Shown piece by piece: positions 35,380 to 44,298 of a stretch of 64,000 bases of DNA. Source of the DNA: Nocardioides iriomotensis (GTDB taxonomy: Bacteria > Actinomycetota > Actinomycetes > Propionibacteriales > Nocardioidaceae); NCBI RefSeq assembly GCF_004168035.1, contig NZ_SDPU01000032.1, positions 209,409 to 273,408 of the forward strand. The letters are read 5' to 3'. The notes beneath the pieces were generated by a model that saw nothing but the letters and a program-made list of their open reading frames with translations, ran no database searches and had not been told where the DNA came from. The translations under genes were made by a program, and so were the position numbers. Numbering within the stretch: the first letter of the stretch is position 1; each line of letters starts with the position of its first letter.

Positions 35380-35412
35380 TGGACGACCGAGGTTAACGGT
35401 TGCTAACCTCGG
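35380..35412 (+). promoter_or_regulatory. Leaderless promoter and palindromic operator of the mcc operon
   Basis: A perfect 9-bp dyad CCGAGGTTA-N8-TAACCTCGG (35387-35395/35404-35412) overlaps the -10 box TAACCT (35404-35409), which lies 6 bases before the ATG at 35416. A TGGACG at 35380 may be the -35 box. The GAGGTTAACGG part is shared with the TetR promoter, implying repression by that TetR protein. Confidence 0.65.
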
Positions 35413-35415
35413 CGC

Positions 35416-36993
35416 ATGTCCACGGAGATGCGCGCGCTCGTCGACGACCTGCGCGACCGCCTCGCGACCGCGCGGCTCGGCGGCAGCGAGTCCGCCCGCA
35501 CGAAGCACCTCGACCGCGGCAAGCTGCTGGTCCGCGACCGCGTCGACCGGCTGCTCGACCCCGGCAGCCCGTTCCTGGAGCTGAGCCCGCTCGCCGCGAC
35601 CGGGATGTACGACGACGCGGTCCCCGCGGCCGGAGTGGTCACCGGGATCGGCCGGGTGAGCGGCCGCGAGGTCGTGGTCGTCGCCAACGACGCGACGGTC
35701 AAGGGCGGCACCTACTACCCGGTCACGGTCAAGAAGCACCTGCGCGCCCAGGAGGTCGCCCGCGCCAACCGGCTGCCGTGCGTCTACCTCGTCGACAGCG
35801 GCGGCGCGTTCCTGCCGATGCAGGACGACGTGTTCCCCGACAAGGAGCACTTCGGCCGGATCTTCTTCAACCAGGCCAACCTCTCCGCCCAGGGCATCCC
35901 GCAGGTCGCCGCGGTGATGGGCTCGTGCACCGCGGGCGGGGCGTACGTCCCGGCGATGTCCGACGAGACCGTGATCGTCAAGGAGCAGGGCACGATCTTC
36001 CTCGGCGGCCCGCCGCTGGTGAAGGCCGCGACGGGCGAGGTCGTCACCGCCGAGGAGCTCGGCGGCGGCGACGTGCACGCCCGCAAGTCCGGGGTGGTCG
36101 ACCACCTCGCGGACGACGACGCCCACGCGCTGCGGATCGTGCGCAGCATCGTCGGGACGTTCGGCCGGGACATGGTCTCGACAAGCTCGACCACCCGAGG
36201 CGACGGCTCGACCATCCGGGTGGAGGAGCCGCTCGAGGACCCCGAGGGCCTGTACGACGTGGTGCCGACCGACTCCCGCACGCCGTACGACGTGCGCGAG
36301 GTGATCCGCCGGGTCGTCGACGCCAGCCGCTTCCACGAGTTCAAGGCGTTGTACGGCGAGACGCTGGTCTGCGGCTTCGCGAAGATCTGGGGTCACGACG
36401 TCGGCATCGTGGCCAACAACGGCATCCTGTTCAGCGAGTCGTCGCTGAAGGGCGCTCACTTCATCGAGCTGTGCAACCAGCGCGGCATCCCGCTGGTGTT
36501 CCTGCAGAACATCACCGGCTTCATGGTCGGTCGGGAGTACGAGAACGGCGGCATCGCCCGCGACGGCGCCAAGCTCGTGACCGCCGTGGCGTGCTCGGTG
36601 GTCCCGAAGTTCACCGTCGTCATCGGCGGCTCGTTCGGTGCCGGCAACTACGGCATGTGCGGCCGCGCCTACGACCCGCGCTTCCTCTGGATGTGGCCCA
36701 ACGCCCGCATCTCCGTCATGGGTGGCGAGCAGGCCGCCTCGGTGCTCGCCACCGTCCGCCGCGACGGCCTCGAGGCGCGCGGCGAGCAGTGGTCGGCCGA
36801 GGACGAGGAGGCGTTCAAGGCGCCGATCCGCGACCAGTACGAGAGCCAGGGCTCGCCGTACTACTCCACCGCCCGGCTCTGGGACGACGGTGTGATCGAC
36901 CCCGTCGACACCCGCCGCGTGCTCGGCATGGGTCTCGCGGTCGCCGCGCACGCGCCGGTGCCGGAGCCCTCGTACGGCGTCTTCCGGATGTAA
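35416..36993 (+). CDS. mccB: Acyl-CoA carboxylase carboxyltransferase (probable methylcrotonyl-CoA carboxylase beta subunit)
   Basis: A 525-residue carboxyltransferase subunit. It has an N-terminal half with [20 protein letters not shown] and [16 protein letters not shown], and a C-terminal half with [27 protein letters not shown] and [23 protein letters not shown], typical of MCC beta subunits. It transfers carboxyl from biotin to 3-methylcrotonyl-CoA in leucine breakdown. That substrate is supported by the following biotin-carboxylase and HMG-CoA lyase genes. Residues about 253-268 ([16 protein letters not shown]) are encoded by an inserted repeat. ATG start preceded by TAACCT 6 bases upstream. 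Confidence 0.9.
   Translation: MSTEMRALVDDLRDRLATARLGGSESARTKHLDRGKLLVRDRVDRLLDPGSPFLELSPLAATGMYDDAVPAAGVVTGIGRVSGREVVVVANDATVKGGTYYPVTVKKHLRAQEVARANRLPCVYLVDSGGAFLPMQDDVFPDKEHFGRIFFNQANLSAQGIPQVAAVMGSCTAGGAYVPAMSDETVIVKEQGTIFLGGPPLVKAATGEVVTAEELGGGDVHARKSGVVDHLADDDAHALRIVRSIVGTFGRDMVSTSSTTRGDGSTIRVEEPLEDPEGLYDVVPTDSRTPYDVREVIRRVVDASRFHEFKALYGETLVCGFAKIWGHDVGIVANNGILFSESSLKGAHFIELCNQRGIPLVFLQNITGFMVGREYENGGIARDGAKLVTAVACSVVPKFTVVIGGSFGAGNYGMCGRAYDPRFLWMWPNARISVMGGEQAASVLATVRRDGLEARGEQWSAEDEEAFKAPIRDQYESQGSPYYSTARLWDDGVIDPVDTRRVLGMGLAVAAHAPVPEPSYGVFRM
36172..36217 (+). repeat. In-frame CTCGAC-rich repeat inside mccB
   Basis: GGTCTCGACAAGCTCGACCA followed by CCCGAGGCGACGGCTCGACCA contains CTCGAC three times. 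It aligns closely with the complement of 59987-60030 inside larC and is read in the same frame relative to both genes ([16 protein letters not shown] here). It looks like an insertion tolerated in a surface loop. Confidence 0.7.
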
Positions 36994-37002
36994 GGGGATC
37001 CC

Positions 37003-38898
37003 TTGTTCGACTCAGTGCTCGTCGCCAATCGCGGCGAGATCGCCCTCCGGGTCATCCGCACCTGCCGCCGCCTCGGCGTGCGCAGCGTCGCGCTGTTCAC
37101 CGACCTCGACGCGTCCGCGCCGCACGTCCGGGAGGCCGACGACGCGGTCCGGGTGCCGTCGTACCTCGACGTCGACGCGGTCGTGCAGGCCGCCGTCGAC
37201 ACCGGCGCCCAGGCCGTGCACCCCGGCTACGGTTTCCTCTCCGAGCGTGCGCCGTTCGCCCGCGCGCTCGACAAGGCGGGCATCGCGCTCGTCGGCCCGA
37301 CCGCCGACGTGATGGACGCGATGGGCCGCAAGGACGCGGCCCGCGAGGTCGCCGTCGCCGCCGGTGTCCCCGTGGTGCCCCAGGGGGACCAGGCGTCGTT
37401 CCCGATCCTGGTCAAGGCCGCCGCCGGCGGCGGCGGCAAGGGCATGCGGATCGTGCGGTCCGCCGAGGAGTACGACGAGGCGGTCGCCGCGGCCAAGCGC
37501 GAGGCGGCGTCGGCATTCGGTGACGACAAGATGCTCGTCGAGAAGTACGTCGAGCGCGGCCGGCACATCGAGGTGCAGGTGCTCGCGGACACGCACGGCA
37601 CGGTCCTGCACCTGTTCGAGCGCGACTGCTCCACGCAGCGCCGGCACCAGAAGGTGCTGGAGGAGGCGCCCGCCCCGACCATCGACGCCGCCCAGCGCGC
37701 GGCGATCACCTCGGCGGCCGTCTCCCTCGCGCGCGAGGTCGGCTACACCAACGCCGGCACCGTCGAGTTCCTCCTGGACGAGGCCACCGGCGAGTTCTAC
37801 TTCCTGGAGATGAACACCCGCCTCCAGGTCGAGCACCCCGTCACCGAGCTCGTGTCCCTGGTCGGCGGCCGCAGCCTCGACCTCGTCGAGCACCAGCTGC
37901 GGGTCGCGGCCGGCGAGCCGCTGTCGTTCGCCCAGAACGACGTGGTGCTCACCGGGCACGCGATCGAGGCCCGGGTCTACGCCGAGGACTCCTTCGGCGG
38001 CTTCCTCCCGCAGGCCGGCCGCGCCGAGATCGTGCGCTGGCCGGACCGCCATGGCCACGCCCGCGTCGACCACGCCCTCGAGGACGGCCAGGTCGTGTCG
38101 ACGGCGTACGACCCGATGCTCGGCAAGGTGATCGTGCACGGCGAGACCCGCGAGGCGGCGCGGCAGGCGCTGGTCCGGGCGCTCGACGAGACCGCGGTGC
38201 TCGGCCTCACCACCAACACCGGCTTCCTGCGCGCGCTGGTCGCGAGCGACGAGTTCCGCGACGCCACGATCCACACCGCCTGGCTGGACACCGCCACGGT
38301 CGAGCCGCCGACCGACGACGTCGCCCGCACGATCGCCGCGTGGGTCGACGGCGCCGTGCTCACCGGCGGCGACCCGCACCCGTTCCAGCTCGACGGCTGG
38401 CGGCACGGCGGCACCCCCGCCCCGGTCGTGATCGACCTGGACCGTCCCGTCGAGGTCGTCCGCGAGGGCGGCGGCCGCGGCACGGTCGACGGCGTCCGGG
38501 TCGCCCAGGTCTCGGCCGAGCAGCACGAGGTCGTCGCCTTCGTCGACGGCACCCGGCAGACCGCCGTCGTGAACAGCGGCGTCCACGGCGTCGAGGTCGT
38601 GCACCGGGGGCAGCGCTTCGTGTTCACCCGGCCCGACCCGTTCGCCGACCCCGTCGACACCGCCGGCGACGGCACCCTGGTCGCGCCGATGCCCGGCACC
38701 GTGCTCGACGTCCGGGTCGCCGAGGGCCAGCAGGTCGCCGAGGGCGACGTGCTCGGCGTGATGGAGGCGATGAAGATGGAGCTGTCGCTCAAGGCACCGC
38801 TCGCCGGCACCGTGACGACCGTCGGCGCCGCCGCGGGCGAGCAGGTCGCCCTGGGTGCGGTCCTGTTCGTCGTGGAGGGAGACACCGTCGATGCGTAG
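37003..38898 (+). CDS. mccA: Acyl-CoA carboxylase biotin-carboxylase/biotin-carrier subunit (probable MCC alpha)
   Basis: A 631-residue subunit. The biotin-carboxylase domain begins FDSVLVANRGEIALRVIRTCRRLGV, has the ATP-grasp loop KAAAGGGGKGMRIV and the FLEMNTRLQVEHPVTE motif. The C-terminal biotinyl domain carries the attachment Lys in VMEAMKMELSL near residue 591. It carboxylates biotin with ATP and bicarbonate for MccB. Slightly shorter than many alpha subunits, mainly in the linker. TTG start with AAGGGG about 6 bases upstream. The stop overlaps the mvaB start by 8 bases. Confidence 0.92.
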   Translation: MFDSVLVANRGEIALRVIRTCRRLGVRSVALFTDLDASAPHVREADDAVRVPSYLDVDAVVQAAVDTGAQAVHPGYGFLSERAPFARALDKAGIALVGPTADVMDAMGRKDAAREVAVAAGVPVVPQGDQASFPILVKAAAGGGGKGMRIVRSAEEYDEAVAAAKREAASAFGDDKMLVEKYVERGRHIEVQVLADTHGTVLHLFERDCSTQRRHQKVLEEAPAPTIDAAQRAAITSAAVSLAREVGYTNAGTVEFLLDEATGEFYFLEMNTRLQVEHPVTELVSLVGGRSLDLVEHQLRVAAGEPLSFAQNDVVLTGHAIEARVYAEDSFGGFLPQAGRAEIVRWPDRHGHARVDHALEDGQVVSTAYDPMLGKVIVHGETREAARQALVRALDETAVLGLTTNTGFLRALVASDEFRDATIHTAWLDTATVEPPTDDVARTIAAWVDGAVLTGGDPHPFQLDGWRHGGTPAPVVIDLDRPVEVVREGGGRGTVDGVRVAQVSAEQHEVVAFVDGTRQTAVVNSGVHGVEVVHRGQRFVFTRPDPFADPVDTAGDGTLVAPMPGTVLDVRVAEGQQVAEGDVLGVMEAMKMELSLKAPLAGTVTTVGAAAGEQVALGAVLFVVEGDTVDA

Positions 38899-39829
38899 CC
38901 CGCAGCTGGTCCGCGACCCGTCGCTGCCCGAGCGGGTCACGATCTACGAGGTCGGCCCCCGCGACGGCCTGCAGAACGAGTCGACCGTCGTGCCCGTGGA
39001 GACCAAAGCGGCGTTCGTGAAGCGGCTCGTCGCCGCCGGGCTCCCGGTCGTGGAGGCCACGTCGTTCGTGCACCCGAAGTGGGTGCCGCAGCTGGCCGAC
39101 GCCGCCGAGCTCCTGGACCTGCTCGTCGCCGACCTCGGCGACACCGCCCGCGAGATGCCGGTGCTCGTGCCCAACGAGCGCGGCTTGGACCGGGCGCTGG
39201 AGAAGGGCTCGCGGCACGTCGCGATCTTCGGCAGCGCCACCGAGACGTTCGCGCAGCGCAACCTCAACCGTTCGCTCGACGACCAGTTCACGATGTTCGA
39301 GCCGACCGTCGCCCGGGCGCGCGAGGCCGGGCTCGACGTCCGGGCGTACGTGTCGATGTGCTTCGGCGACCCCTGGGAGGGCGACGTACCCGTCGAGCAG
39401 GTGGTCGCCGTCGGCAAGCGGCTCTTCGACCTCGGCGCCTCGCAGCTCTCGCTCGGCGACACCATCGGGGTCGGCACGCCCGGCCACGTGGTCGCGCTGC
39501 TCGACGCGCTCAACACCGCCGGCCTCGGCGACGACGTGCTCGCCATGCACTTCCACGACACCTACGGCCAGGCGCTCTCCAACGCCGCCGCCGCGCTGCG
39601 CCACGGCGTCACGACGTTCGACGCCTCGGCCGGTGGCCTGGGCGGCTGCCCGTACGCCGAGAGCGCGACCGGCAACCTGGCCACCGAGGACCTGGTCTGG
39701 ATGCTGCACGGCCTGGGGATCGAGACCGGCGTGGACCTGGACGGCCTGGTCGCGACGAGCGTCTGGATGGCCGGCGAGCTGGGCCGGCCCAGCCCGTCCC
39801 GGGTGGTCCAGGCGCTGGCCGGCTCCTAG
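38891..39829 (+). CDS. mvaB: Hydroxymethylglutaryl-CoA lyase
   Basis: A 312-residue TIM-barrel enzyme. Metal and substrate motifs are visible: YEVGPRDGLQNES at the N-terminus, MHFHDTYGQALSN with the two metal His residues, and the catalytic Cys in GGLGGCPYAESATGN. It cleaves HMG-CoA to acetyl-CoA and acetoacetate, the last step of leucine degradation, which fits the upstream carboxylase subunits. The isovaleryl-CoA dehydrogenase and enoyl-CoA hydratase steps are not in the window. ATG with GGAGGGAG about 8 bases upstream, inside the end of mccA. Confidence 0.95.
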   Translation: MRSPQLVRDPSLPERVTIYEVGPRDGLQNESTVVPVETKAAFVKRLVAAGLPVVEATSFVHPKWVPQLADAAELLDLLVADLGDTAREMPVLVPNERGLDRALEKGSRHVAIFGSATETFAQRNLNRSLDDQFTMFEPTVARAREAGLDVRAYVSMCFGDPWEGDVPVEQVVAVGKRLFDLGASQLSLGDTIGVGTPGHVVALLDALNTAGLGDDVLAMHFHDTYGQALSNAAAALRHGVTTFDASAGGLGGCPYAESATGNLATEDLVWMLHGLGIETGVDLDGLVATSVWMAGELGRPSPSRVVQALAGS

Positions 39830-39833
39830 CGGT

Positions 39834-40065
39834 CCCGCCGACCCGGCTCGAACCTCCCGCCCTGATCCGCCGACCCGGCTCGAACCTCCCGCCGGGAGTG
39901 CGCGAGTCGGCGCGTCCTGCCCTCGCGGAGGTGCCGAGTCGGCGCGTCCTGCCCCTCGTCGCCCGGCCGCGCCGGTCGCCGTACGGGAGGCTCTTCCCCA
40001 GGCGTCTGGACGCTTCCCACGCGGAATGCGCCTTGTGGAGCGTCCCTAACCCCGCGTTACAGCTG
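39834..40065 (+). repeat. Dispersed 232-bp structured element, copy 2
   Basis: Homologous along its full length to 12087-12317. Direct repeats at 39836 and 39868 and the second pair at 39903 and 39935 all keep the 32-bp period. CTCCC-gcc-GGGAG forms the central hairpin. The distal stem GACGCTTC/GGAGCGTC changes one pair to a wobble but still folds. The right end TAACCCCGCGTTACAGCTG is identical. It begins 4 bases after the mvaB stop and ends exactly 30 bases before the ATG at 40096. Confidence 0.9.
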
Positions 40066-40095
40066 CCTGGGGTCACGACTGGCAGAATCGCCCGC

Positions 40096-41190
40096 ATGAC
40101 TCGTCGCGTGTACCTGCATGTCGGGGCGCCGAAGACGGGCACGACGTACCTCCAGGACCGGCTCGCGGCCAACCGCACCGAGCTCGCCCGCCACGACGTG
40201 CACTACCCGCTCGGCCTCCAGGCCAGCCACTTCAAGGCGGCCCTGGACCTCCTCGACGACGTCTCCTGGGGCGGCCAGCGGGAGGACGCGCGGGGCGAGT
40301 GGGACAAGCTCGTCGACCGGGTACGGCGCCACGACGGCACGGTGATCGTCTCCCACGAGATCCTCGCGGGCGCGAAGCCGGAGCAGGTCCGCAAGGCGAT
40401 GGCCGACCTCGCCGGCGACGAGGTGCACCTGGTCTACTCCGCCCGCGACCTGGCCCGGCAGATCCCGGCCGAGTGGCAGGAGGGCATCAAGCACCGGCGG
40501 CGCCGGTCGTTCGCCCGGTTCCTCACCCAGGTGCAGTCGGCCCGGCGGCGCAACCCGTCGATGTGGTTCTGGAAGGCGCAGGGCCTCCCCGACGTGCTCG
40601 CCCGCTGGGGCGAGGGGCTGCCGCCCGAGCGGATCCACGTCGTGACGGTGCCGCAGTCGGGCGCGCCGCGCGACCTGCTGTGGGAGCGCTACTGCGAGGC
40701 GTTCGGCATCGACCCCGCCTGGGCGCCGGCCACGTCCGACCGCGAGAACGTCTCCATCGGCATCGCCGAGACCGCCCTGCTGCGCAAGCTCAACCGCCGG
40801 CTCAAGCGGGCCGGTCTCAAGGGCGACGACTACCGCCGCATCGTCCGCCAGCTGATGGTCCACGACACCCTCGCCCACCGCGAGGGGATGACCCGGGCCA
40901 CGCTCCCGCCGGTCGCGTTCCCGTGGGCCGAGGAGGTCGCCGACGAGTGGGTCGAGTGGATCAAGGGCGCGGGCGTCGACGTCGTCGGTGACGTCGAGGA
41001 GCTCCGTCCGGTGCGTCCGCCCGAGGACGCCGTCTGGCAGAACCCCGACCGGCCCCGCCGCCGCGACGTCGCCGACGCCGCCGTGGACGCGCTGGTCGCG
41101 GTCACGCTCGAGGCCGCGAAACGTCCCGACCCGCACGACCAGCTCTCCGCCAAGCTCGGCCGGGCCGCCCGGCGGCTGCGCGGCCAGTGA
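40096..41190 (+). CDS. Sulfotransferase-family protein (first of three)
   Basis: A 364-residue PAPS-dependent sulfotransferase-like protein. The 5'-phosphosulfate loop is HVGAPKTGTTYLQDRL (residues 7-22). The 3'-phosphate-binding strand is VYSARDLARQIPAEWQEGIKHRRR, with the conserved Arg and Gln. The rest is helical, ending in a basic tail (LGRAARRLRG). It should transfer sulfate from PAPS to a hydroxyl or amine acceptor; the acceptor is unknown. ATG start; CAGAAT 7 bases upstream may be a -10 box. The stop overlaps the next gene as GTGA. Confidence 0.82.
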   Translation: MTRRVYLHVGAPKTGTTYLQDRLAANRTELARHDVHYPLGLQASHFKAALDLLDDVSWGGQREDARGEWDKLVDRVRRHDGTVIVSHEILAGAKPEQVRKAMADLAGDEVHLVYSARDLARQIPAEWQEGIKHRRRRSFARFLTQVQSARRRNPSMWFWKAQGLPDVLARWGEGLPPERIHVVTVPQSGAPRDLLWERYCEAFGIDPAWAPATSDRENVSIGIAETALLRKLNRRLKRAGLKGDDYRRIVRQLMVHDTLAHREGMTRATLPPVAFPWAEEVADEWVEWIKGAGVDVVGDVEELRPVRPPEDAVWQNPDRPRRRDVADAAVDALVAVTLEAAKRPDPHDQLSAKLGRAARRLRGQ

Positions 41191-42365
41191 GCGACCCCGC
41201 CCGCAGCTGGGTCGCGCACCTCCGGTCCGGCGGCAGCACGCCCTGGGCCGAGTGGCTGCGCTCCCCCGGTCCCGCCGGCGGCTACGACGGGCCGGTGCCG
41301 GGTGCCGCCCAGCTCGAGCTGGTACGACGTCTCGCCGGCGCGCGCCCGGCGGGCGTGGCCGACGCCGCGTTCACCACGCTCGCGGACCGTGCGCTGCGCC
41401 GCTCGGGCGTCGGCCGCGGCCAGCCCGACCTGCCGCTGCTGGTGCCGGGGCGGACCACGGCCCCGGGTGTCGGCGCGCCCCCGACCGACCCGGCCGACGT
41501 GCCGGTCGACGAGCTGCTGCGGATCGCCGTCGGCCTGCTCGCCGACGTCGTCGTCGAGGCCGGCCCGCTGCCCGCGCGCACCCTCCCGCAGCGCCGGCTG
41601 CTGCCGCGCCGCCGGTTCCACCTCGCCGGCGCCCCGGTCAGCGTCGACGCCCTGCGCACGTCCCTCGCCGCCGCCGGCGAGGTCGAGGGCGGCTGGTCCC
41701 CCGAGGTGCTCCTCGTCGTGCGACCGCTCGACGTGCACCTCGCCGAGGTGTGGAGCACCCGCGTCCAGCACGGCGCGCCCGTCCGCTGGGGCACCTTCGC
41801 CGGCCGCTGGGCGCGCCGCGACGTGCTGCCGCCGTCGGCGGACTTCCCGCGGATCGCCGCGCACTGGGCGGGCAAGGTCGGGCCGTCGCGCGTGCACGTC
41901 CTGGTCGACCCGACGCTCGCCGACGCGGCCCGGCTCGTGGGGCTGCGGCGCGCCCCTGCCGCCGCCCGCGACGGCTTCGACGTGCACGCGCTGCCACCGG
42001 CCGGCACCGAACTGCTCCGCCGGCTCAACCGGGTGCTCAACGTCCGGGTCCGCGACGACGAGCGCGAGGGCCTGGTGCGCCGCGCGCGGGCGCTGCTGCC
42101 CGCCCGGGCGGCCGCCCCGCTCGCGCTGCCGGAGCCGTACCGGGCCTGGGCCGAGCGCCGGGCCGAGGAGGTGGCCGCCACCCTGCGTGCCGGTGGCTAC
42201 CCTGTGCACGGCGATCTCGCCGGGATCGCTCCCCGCCACCTGGGCGCCGCCGCTCCGCGACGGTCCGAGGTGCTCTCCGCGGCGCTGGAGACCTGCCTGG
42301 TCCTGGCCGCCGCCGACGGAGCCGGCGGGCGACCGAGCAGGGGTGCGGAAGGGACCGAGAGGTGA
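41187..42365 (+). CDS. Degenerate sulfotransferase paralogue lacking the PAPS loop
   Basis: A 392-residue protein whose C-terminal two-thirds align in outline with its neighbours: AHWAGKVGPSRVHVLVDP corresponds to the WG...VHVVTVP segment, and GTELLRRLNRVLNVRVRDDEREGLVRRARALL to ETALxRxxNxR...YRxxVRxL. The N-terminus has no HVGAPKTGT loop, and the RDLxRQIPAEWQ strand is replaced by RPLDVHLAEVWSTRVQHGAPV. It probably cannot bind PAPS and may be a structural partner of the flanking enzymes (inference). GTG start and stop both overlap neighbours as GTGA. Confidence 0.65.
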   Translation: MSDPARSWVAHLRSGGSTPWAEWLRSPGPAGGYDGPVPGAAQLELVRRLAGARPAGVADAAFTTLADRALRRSGVGRGQPDLPLLVPGRTTAPGVGAPPTDPADVPVDELLRIAVGLLADVVVEAGPLPARTLPQRRLLPRRRFHLAGAPVSVDALRTSLAAAGEVEGGWSPEVLLVVRPLDVHLAEVWSTRVQHGAPVRWGTFAGRWARRDVLPPSADFPRIAAHWAGKVGPSRVHVLVDPTLADAARLVGLRRAPAAARDGFDVHALPPAGTELLRRLNRVLNVRVRDDEREGLVRRARALLPARAAAPLALPEPYRAWAERRAEEVAATLRAGGYPVHGDLAGIAPRHLGAAAPRRSEVLSAALETCLVLAAADGAGGRPSRGAEGTER

Positions 42366-43585
42366 CGGCCAAGGTCATCCTGCACGTCGGCGCCCCCAAG
42401 ACCGGCACGTCGTACGTCCAGGACCTGCTGTTCACCCACCGCGAGGAGCTCGCGGCCGCCGGGACGCTCTACCCGGCCGACCGGTTCGACGCGCACTTCC
42501 TCGCCGCGCTCGACCTGATGGAGCTGCAGTGGGGCGGCCTGGAGAAGCAGGCCGTCGGCGCCTGGGACCGGCTCGCCGAGCAGGTGCGCGGCTGGGACGG
42601 CACCGTGATCGTCTCCCACGAGATCCTCGCGACCGCGACCCCGACGCAGGTACGCCGCGCGTTCGCGTCGTTCGGCGACGGCGTCGAGGTGCACGTGGTG
42701 CTGTCCGCACGCGACCTGGTCCGGCAGATCCCCGCCGAGTGGCAGGAGAACGTCAAGCACCGGCGGGTGGTCGGCTACCGCGACTTCCTCGACAAGATCA
42801 CCGACCCCGCTCGCAAGGGCACCCTGGCGTCGTGGTTCTGGGGCGTCCAGGAGGTCCCCGACATCCTCGACCGCTGGGGCAGCTCTCTGCCGGCGTCGCA
42901 GGTGCACGTCGTCACGGTGCCGCCGCCCGGCGCCCCGCGCGGGCTGCTGTGGGAGCGGTTCGCCTCGGTGTTCGGCCTCGACGCCGCGACGTACGCCAAG
43001 CCCTCAGGCCGCGACAACCCCTCGATGGGCGTGCCCGAGACCGCGCTGATCCGGCGGATCAACGAGCGGGTCAACAACGGCGTGCTCGCCAACGAGGACT
43101 ACCGGCAGTTCGTCCGTGAGCTGCTCGCCCACCAGCACCTCAGCCGCCGCACCGGCAGCCCGCGGCTCACCCTGCCGCCGGACGTCCGCGCCTGGGCGGA
43201 GGACCTGTCGGAGACCTGGATCAAGGTGCTCGCCGCCAAGGGGTACGACGTGGTCGGCTCGCTCGACGACCTGCGCCCGGCGCCCGCCTCGCGCTCGGAG
43301 GCGGAGGCGTCGTTCGCCGACCCCGACGCGCCCGACGAGGACCAGGTCGCCGAGGCCTCCCTCGACGCGATCGTCACCCTGCTGCAGGAGAACGCCCGGC
43401 TGCAGGCCCGTGAGCACGCCCTGCGCGAGGACGTGCACGCCGCCCACCGCGAGCTCGACCGGGTGCGCGGCCTGTGGTTCCGGGTCAAGCGCCGCCTCGT
43501 CCGTGAGGCCGACGGCAACGCCGTGCTGGGCCGGGCGCTGTCGTTCTACCGCCGGGTCCGCGGCAGCAGCTCGCGGTCGGCGTAG
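42362..43585 (+). CDS. Sulfotransferase-family protein (third of three)
   Basis: A 407-residue paralogue of the first gene. The PAPS loop is ILHVGAPKTGTSYVQDLL, the phosphate strand is VVLSARDLVRQIPAEWQENVKHRR, and the shared WGVQEVPDILDRWG and VHVVTVPPPGAPRGLLWERF follow. The last 70 residues form a charged coiled-coil-like tail (LQENARLQAREHALREDVHAAHRELDRVRGLWFRVKRRL) similar to tails of capsule and glycan sulfotransferases. GTG start overlaps the previous stop. Its 3' end overlaps the converging EcsC gene by 40 bases. The acceptor is unknown. Confidence 0.82.
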   Translation: MTAKVILHVGAPKTGTSYVQDLLFTHREELAAAGTLYPADRFDAHFLAALDLMELQWGGLEKQAVGAWDRLAEQVRGWDGTVIVSHEILATATPTQVRRAFASFGDGVEVHVVLSARDLVRQIPAEWQENVKHRRVVGYRDFLDKITDPARKGTLASWFWGVQEVPDILDRWGSSLPASQVHVVTVPPPGAPRGLLWERFASVFGLDAATYAKPSGRDNPSMGVPETALIRRINERVNNGVLANEDYRQFVRELLAHQHLSRRTGSPRLTLPPDVRAWAEDLSETWIKVLAAKGYDVVGSLDDLRPAPASRSEAEASFADPDAPDEDQVAEASLDAIVTLLQENARLQAREHALREDVHAAHRELDRVRGLWFRVKRRLVREADGNAVLGRALSFYRRVRGSSSRSA

Positions 43586-44241
43586 CGACCGATCGCCCAG
43601 GTCGCGAAGCCGTCGGTGCCGGCGCCGATGAGGCCTCCGACCACCGGGATGCGCCGGCCCACCAGCGTCGCCGCACGCTTGCCGGCGACCCGGGTGAGCA
43701 GCTCGGAGGTGACCTCGGCGGCCATCACCCGGTCGAGGTGCGGGTCGTGCGCCGGGGCGGTGGCGATCGCCATCGGCGGCGCCGGCAGCAGGCCCTTCTT
43801 CACCAGGCGCTGGACGTCGTCGTCGCCGAGGATGCAGCCGAGGATGGCGTTGCGCACGCGCGGGTCGTCGAGGTCGTAGCCGCGCAGGTGCGCGATGCCG
43901 GCGACCATCCGGCACTGGATCAGCGCCAGCCCCGCGATGTTGGCGGGCACCGCTACCGCGGCGGTCACCAGGCCGCCGAGGTTGGTCGCGAAGCCCTGCG
44001 CGCCGGCGTACCGGACGTGCTGCTCGATGATGTCCTTGATCGCCTCGTCGACGGCGCCGGCCGTGCCCGGGCCGCCGTGCTCGGCCAGTCGCCGCTCCGC
44101 GGTGACCGCGGCGGCGGGCAGCTTGCCCACGCCCGCGATCGCGCGGTGCAGCGCCTCCTGGATGAAGCCGGTCGTCAGCTCGGGCGCGAGCTTGTGGGCC
44201 TGCGGCCCCAGCCGGCCGGCGATCTCCCTGCCGATGCCCAT
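43546..44241 (-). CDS. EcsC-family protein
   Basis: A 231-residue protein of the EcsC family, with two hydrophobic stretches (LGGLVTAAVAVPANIAGLALIQ and IPVVGGLIGAGTDGFATWAIGRYA) and the conserved central VRYAGAQGFATNLGG and HLRGYDLDDPRVRNAILGCILGDD segments. The role of EcsC proteins is poorly understood; membrane association is likely. Strong ribosome-binding sequence AGGAGGAG before the ATG. Converges on the sulfotransferase operon and is divergent from aat. Confidence 0.85.
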   Translation of the reverse strand: MGIGREIAGRLGPQAHKLAPELTTGFIQEALHRAIAGVGKLPAAAVTAERRLAEHGGPGTAGAVDEAIKDIIEQHVRYAGAQGFATNLGGLVTAAVAVPANIAGLALIQCRMVAGIAHLRGYDLDDPRVRNAILGCILGDDDVQRLVKKGLLPAPPMAIATAPAHDPHLDRVMAAEVTSELLTRVAGKRAATLVGRRIPVVGGLIGAGTDGFATWAIGRYADRELLPRTRR

Positions 44242-44298
44242 GCGTCTCCTCCTGCGGTGTTCCTACTCAGACCCTAACGAGCCAGCACAATGGAACCC

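Noticed and set aside
41187..42365. Treating the middle sulfotransferase-like gene as non-coding or shifted
   Set aside because: The frame starts and ends in GTGA overlaps with its neighbours, and its C-terminal segments align with both paralogues, so it is a real but divergent protein.
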